This document shows positions 5,724 through 5,862 of a DNA stretch of 5,862 nucleotides, in pieces. Numbering within the stretch: position 1 is the stretch's first letter; every line of letters begins with the position of its first letter. The notes beneath the pieces are model-generated. The model made no database searches. It had not been told where the DNA came from and saw only the letters and a list, made by a program, of their open reading frames with translations. The position numbers were made by a program, and so were the translations under genes. Source of the DNA: Paracoccaceae bacterium (lineage in GTDB: Bacteria > Pseudomonadota > Alphaproteobacteria > Rhodobacterales > Rhodobacteraceae); the NCBI GenBank assembly GCA_003565055.1, contig PXDM01000196.1:1-5862 (forward strand). The letters run 5' to 3'.

Positions 5724-5791
5724 CGCGCCGAGCACCGCGCAGAGAAAGATTTTGGCCATGATAGCGATAAAATACGACGCAATATGAGATT
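5724..5791 (-). promoter_or_regulatory. AT-rich stretch likely to contain the sdh operon promoter
   Basis: Between the palindromes and the inverted repeat the minus strand becomes AT-rich (CATATTGCGTCGTATTTTAT, then CGCTATCATGG), in contrast to the GC-rich surroundings. TATTTT and TATCAT are candidate -10 hexamers. No convincing -35 lies 16-18 bp upstream of either, which would fit a promoter that relies on an activator bound at the adjacent palindromes. Position and composition are seen; promoter function is inferred. Confidence 0.35.
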
Positions 5792-5821
5792 TGTGATCAC
5801 AGTGCGGAATTGAGTGATCAC
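5792..5821. promoter_or_regulatory. Paired GTGATCAC palindromes, candidate operator
   Basis: GTGATCAC occurs at 5793-5800 (extended to the perfect 10-bp palindrome TGTGATCACA at 5792-5801) and again at 5814-5821. The centres are 21 bp apart, two helical turns, so two dimers could bind the same face of the DNA. The pair lies about 155-185 nt before the sdhC ATG. The sequence resembles CRP/FNR or GntR half-sites brought together without a spacer, but it matches no regulator I can name with confidence. Confidence 0.45.
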
Positions 5822-5825
5822 AGAT

Positions 5826-5862
5826 TGCCTATGCCGCGCGACTCAGTCGCCCGGCATAGGCA
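5826..5862. terminator. Long hairpin at window edge, possible terminator of the upstream gene
   Basis: TGCCTATGCCG (5826-5836) and CGGCATAGGCA (5852-5862) pair perfectly. Inside them, after one C/C mismatch, GCGAC and GTCGC pair around a TCA loop, giving a stem of 16 pairs over 37 nt. No T run follows on the minus strand (ATCTGTGATC), and the plus-strand continuation is outside the window. It could be a terminator of a gene entering from the right, a terminator with its U tract outside, or a copy of a dispersed palindromic repeat. Confidence 0.4.

Noticed and set aside
4825..5787. 320-codon plus-strand open frame across sdhC and sdhD
   Set aside because: Antisense to two clear complex II genes and their promoter region; no domain and shadow-like composition.
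5630..5821. 63-codon minus-strand frame in the sdhC leader, possible upstream ORF
   Set aside because: It starts with GTG inside the GTGATCAC palindrome with no good ribosome site and yields an Arg/Ser-rich sequence; the region is better explained as control DNA.

Overview
The window looks like a chromosomal piece of an alphaproteobacterium, most likely Rhodobacteraceae. The evidence is high GC, the order sdhC-sdhD-sdhA-(small lipoprotein)-sdhB, and an SdhC N-terminus (NRPLSPHLQVYR) typical of that group. The assignment comes from protein recognition, not a database search. All confident complete genes lie on the minus strand and so read from high to low coordinates.

Right part (5862 to 1943) is the succinate dehydrogenase (complex II) operon. 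From the right edge come a long hairpin (5826-5862), two identical 8-bp palindromes 21 bp apart (5793-5821), an AT-rich stretch likely to hold the promoter, an 11-bp inverted repeat (5696-5723), then sdhC (5254-5637), sdhD (4861-5241), sdhA (3046-4851), a putative lipoprotein gene that starts with TTG inside the sdhA stop (2735-3049), and sdhB (1943-2722). SdhC and SdhD are the haem- and quinone-binding membrane anchors, SdhA is the flavoprotein that oxidises succinate, and SdhB carries electrons through three Fe-S clusters to quinone. All cofactor ligands and active-site residues checked are present. Genes are 9-12 nt apart or overlap by 4 nt, and in three junctions the stop codon TGA is itself the start of the next Shine-Dalgarno sequence. 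Two hairpins (1907-1929 and 1850-1874, the latter followed by seven U) end the operon.

Left part (1813 to 116) is a second minus-strand unit of three genes: a membrane-anchored ClpP/crotonase-fold protein (COG3904-like), a 66-residue membrane protein with a CxxC motif, and a DUF1989 protein (urea-carboxylase-associated / carboxyguanidine deiminase superfamily). The last two overlap by ATGA.

Extreme left (1-121) looks like the terminal part of an IS21-family insertion sequence: two 22-bp near-identical repeats with a 24-bp period and a CA-3' tip. The element appears to have landed in the last codons of the DUF1989 gene and to provide that gene's final Cys codon and stop codon. A possible 3' end of the element's own plus-strand gene lies at 1-48.

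The core of the window is housekeeping. The less ordinary parts are the IS/DUF1989 junction, the lipoprotein inside the sdh operon, the unassigned operator-like sites before sdhC, and the uncharacterised three-gene cassette. No CRISPR array, tRNA, rRNA or evident defence system was seen.
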